Assembly: GCF_042665195.1 (NCBI RefSeq)
Contig: NZ_JBHTBW010000006.1
Coordinates: 248,001 to 312,000 of the forward strand
Source of the DNA: Laceyella putida
Lineage (GTDB): Bacteria; Bacillota; Bacilli; Thermoactinomycetales; Thermoactinomycetaceae
Direction of reading: 5' to 3'
Length of the DNA stretch: 64,000 nucleotides
The position numbers and the translations under genes were made by a program. The notes under the pieces were generated by a model. It was not told where the DNA came from. It saw only the letters and a program-made list of their open reading frames with translations, and ran no database searches. Below, in pieces: positions 61,826-64,000 of the stretch (its first letter is position 1; each line of letters opens with the position of its first letter).

Positions 61826-64000
61826 ATGGCAGATATGCAAAGGATACAGAAAATAAATATCAGCCAGGAAATGAAAACCTCTTTCCTGGATTACGCGATG
61901 AGCGTCATTGTCAGCCGTGCTCTTCCCGATGTGCGCGATGGGTTGAAGCCTGTGCATCGGCGAATTCTCTATACGCTGTATGAATTGGGAATGACACCTG
62001 ACAAGCCGTATAAGAAATCGTCTCGTGTCACCGGTAACGTCACTGCGCAATATCACCCCCACGGGGATGTGGCGGTATATGACGCGATGGTACGGATGGC
62101 CCAGGATTTTTCCTATCGCTATCCGCTTGTCGACGGGCATGGGAACTTTGGATCGATTGACGGCGATCCCCCGGCGGCGATGCGTTATACCGAGGCGAGA
62201 ATGGCGCCGATTACGCTGGAAATGTTACGGGATATCCAGAAAGATACGATTGATTTTGGTCCCAACTACGACGGGCAACAAGAAGAGCCGCTTGTGTTGC
62301 CGGCCCGTTTCCCCAACTTGATCGTGAACGGGGCATCGGGAATCGCTGTAGGAATGGCCACCAACATTCCGCCGCACAACCTGCGTGAAGTGATCGACGG
62401 AATCTTGATGCTCCTGGACAATCCGGAAGCGACCGTAGAGCATCTGATGAAAGTCATCAAAGGGCCTGACTTCCCAACCGGGGGGATCATCCTTGGGTAT
62501 GAAGGTATCCGCAAGGCTTTCCGCACCGGTCGGGGCAGCATCCAAATCCGGGCCAAGACGCGCATTGAAGAAGCTGGCAATGGCAAAATGCGCATTATTG
62601 TTGAGGAATTGCCTTACCAAGTGAACAAGGCGAAGCTGGTTGAAAAAATCGCCGAATTGGTGCGGGACAAAAAGATTGAGGGCATCACCGATTTGCGTGA
62701 TGAATCCGACCGGAACGGAATGCGAGTCGTGATTGAGTTGCGCCGTGATGTCAATCCCCGCGTCGTCCTCAACAACTTGTACAAACACACCAGCCTGCAA
62801 ACCAGCTTTGGAGTAAATACCCTGGCCCTTGTTGATGGGCAACCGCGTGTCCTCAACCTGAAAGAGGTGTTGCACTACTACATTCTTCATCAGGTGGAAG
62901 TGATTCGCAGACGGACCCAATTCGATCTCAACAAAGCGGAAGAGCGGGCCCACATCTTGGAAGGGTTGCGGATTGCGCTTGATCATATCGATGAAGTGAT
63001 CGCCTTGATCCGCGCATCCGCCACCACGGCTGAAGCGCGAACCGGCTTGATGGAGAAATTTGGCTTGAGCGAGAAACAAGCGCAAGCGATCCTCGATATG
63101 AGATTGCACCGCTTAACCGGTCTGGAACGGGAAAAAATCGAAACCGAATATCAAGAGCTGCAAAAACTGATTGCGGAGTTGCGGGCCATTTTGGCTGATG
63201 AGAACAAAATCCGCGGCGTCCTGCGGGAAGAGATCATCGAGATTAAAGAAACCTATGGGGATGAGCGCCGCACCATGATCAAGGTGGATGAGGACAACAT
63301 TGAAGAGGAGGATCTCATTCCTGAAGATGAAGTCTCGATCATGATGACCCATCGTGGCTATATCAAGCGGATGCCGCTGTCCACCTACCGCGCCCAACGC
63401 CGTGGCGGCAAAGGAATCACCGGAATGGGAACACGCGATGATGACTTTGTCCAACATATGTTTGTCACGCATTCGCATAACCACTTGCTCTTCTTCTCCA
63501 ACAAAGGGAAGGTATATCGCTTGAAAGCGTACGAAATTCCCGAGTTGGGGCGGACGGCCAAAGGCACCGCGATCATCAACTTGATCCAGATTGACCAAGA
63601 TGAGCGGATTCAAGCGATCATTCCTGTGAAGGAATTCGCCGCCAACCAGTATCTCTTCTTCTGCACCGCCGAGGGAGTCGTGAAGAAGACCGCTTTGAGC
63701 GAGTTTGAAAACATTCGGCGCAACGGCCTGTTTGCCATCAACTTGCGCGAAGGGGACGAACTGGTCGGCGTCCGCTTGACGGACGGGGAACAAGAAGTCA
63801 TCATGGGAACGAAAGGCGGAATGTCGATCCGTTTCCCAGAGATGGAAGTGCGGGAAATGGGTCGTTCGGCCACCGGGGTGAAAGGAATTACTTTGGCGGA
63901 GGATGACCGTGTCATCGATATGGATATTGTCATTCCCGACAAGAATGTGATGATCGTCACCCGCAATGGCTACGGCAAACGCACGCCGATTGAAGAGTAT
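61826..64000 (+). CDS. gyrA: DNA gyrase subunit A (3' end off window)
   Basis: 725 residues visible; the end lies beyond the window. Catalytic Tyr in the RYTEARM region, breakage domain start SFLDYAMSVIVSRALPDVRDGLKPVHRRIL and the GyrA-box QRRGGKG (near residue 530) identify it as GyrA rather than ParC. The quinolone-contact helix reads HPHGDVAVYDAM, with Val at the position that is Ser83 in E. coli. GGGGAG lies 8-9 nt before ATG 61826, 31 nt after gyrB. Confidence 0.98.
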   Translation, partial: MADMQRIQKINISQEMKTSFLDYAMSVIVSRALPDVRDGLKPVHRRILYTLYELGMTPDKPYKKSSRVTGNVTAQYHPHGDVAVYDAMVRMAQDFSYRYPLVDGHGNFGSIDGDPPAAMRYTEARMAPITLEMLRDIQKDTIDFGPNYDGQQEEPLVLPARFPNLIVNGASGIAVGMATNIPPHNLREVIDGILMLLDNPEATVEHLMKVIKGPDFPTGGIILGYEGIRKAFRTGRGSIQIRAKTRIEEAGNGKMRIIVEELPYQVNKAKLVEKIAELVRDKKIEGITDLRDESDRNGMRVVIELRRDVNPRVVLNNLYKHTSLQTSFGVNTLALVDGQPRVLNLKEVLHYYILHQVEVIRRRTQFDLNKAEERAHILEGLRIALDHIDEVIALIRASATTAEARTGLMEKFGLSEKQAQAILDMRLHRLTGLEREKIETEYQELQKLIAELRAILADENKIRGVLREEIIEIKETYGDERRTMIKVDEDNIEEEDLIPEDEVSIMMTHRGYIKRMPLSTYRAQRRGGKGITGMGTRDDDFVQHMFVTHSHNHLLFFSNKGKVYRLKAYEIPELGRTAKGTAIINLIQIDQDERIQAIIPVKEFAANQYLFFCTAEGVVKKTALSEFENIRRNGLFAINLREGDELVGVRLTDGEQEVIMGTKGGMSIRFPEMEVREMGRSATGVKGITLAEDDRVIDMDIVIPDKNVMIVTRNGYGKRTPIEEY

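Noticed and set aside
62225..63109. 294-codon frame opposite gyrA
   Set aside because: Antisense to gyrA with typical shadow composition (His/Gln/Phe-rich).
1..64000. CRISPR arrays, rRNA or tRNA genes, complete insertion sequences
   Set aside because: No regularly spaced direct repeats, no rRNA signatures, no clear cloverleaf and no transposase gene were seen; the only mobile elements supported are the two group II introns.

Overview
The window comes from the replication-origin region of an endospore-forming, low-to-mid GC Gram-positive bacterium (Bacillota). The core order rpmH-rnpA-yidD-yidC-jag-mnmE-mnmG-rsmG on one side and dnaA-dnaN-yaaA-recF-remB-gyrB-gyrA on the other is the conserved Bacillales origin. 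Sporulation-linked genes (yyaC, spoIIIJ/yidC, jag, a YheC/D ATP-grasp protein), WalRK and GdpP fit the same group. The family Thermoactinomycetaceae is a plausible home, but that is an inference from general character, not a match.

Layout. 1-10 kb: a RocR-like sigma-54 activator cut by the window edge, a Ser/Thr kinase without PASTA repeats, argS-ywiB, speE-speB (polyamines), divergent pbpG, ywhD. 10-16 kb: a membrane GGDEF/histidine-kinase fusion, a MurP-like PTS EIIBC, a protein with two possible ribbon-helix-helix units, and a YheC/D protein. 16-24 kb: walRKHIJ, htrA, a CxxH/CxxC protein and rlmH on the + strand, head-on to a fork leaving the origin near 55 kb. 24-38 kb: purA, dnaC, rplI, gdpP, yybS, MazG-like, rpsR-ssb-rpsF, ychF, a 48-residue small ORF, DUF951, an acyltransferase, yyaC, a cysteine-desulfurase-like gene and parB.

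38-45 kb is the most unusual part. parA (soj) is split into three exons by two group II introns. One sits inside the Walker A codons (after GGVG, before KTTT) and the other directly after the Asp-Ile-Asp-Pro motif. The parB-proximal intron encodes an apparently intact RT-maturase-HNH protein. The other encodes a protein in which the catalytic aspartates of reverse transcriptase are replaced but the maturase domain remains. Between parA and noc lies about 300-400 nt with successive, mostly perfect nested inverted repeats, which look like a structured RNA of unknown identity. noc follows, with a parS site upstream; a second parS lies inside parB, and perfect Noc-binding palindromes occur in yybS and beside rsmG.

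45-48 kb: a ParM/Alp-type actin homologue followed by a long acidic, low-complexity protein, an unusual filament-type cassette next to the chromosomal ParAB/Noc genes. 48-64 kb: the standard origin genes. DnaA-box clusters lie on both sides of dnaA, and a DnaA-trio-like run and AT-rich stretch lie between dnaA and dnaN. gyrA runs off the right edge and has Val where most GyrA proteins have the quinolone-contact Ser.
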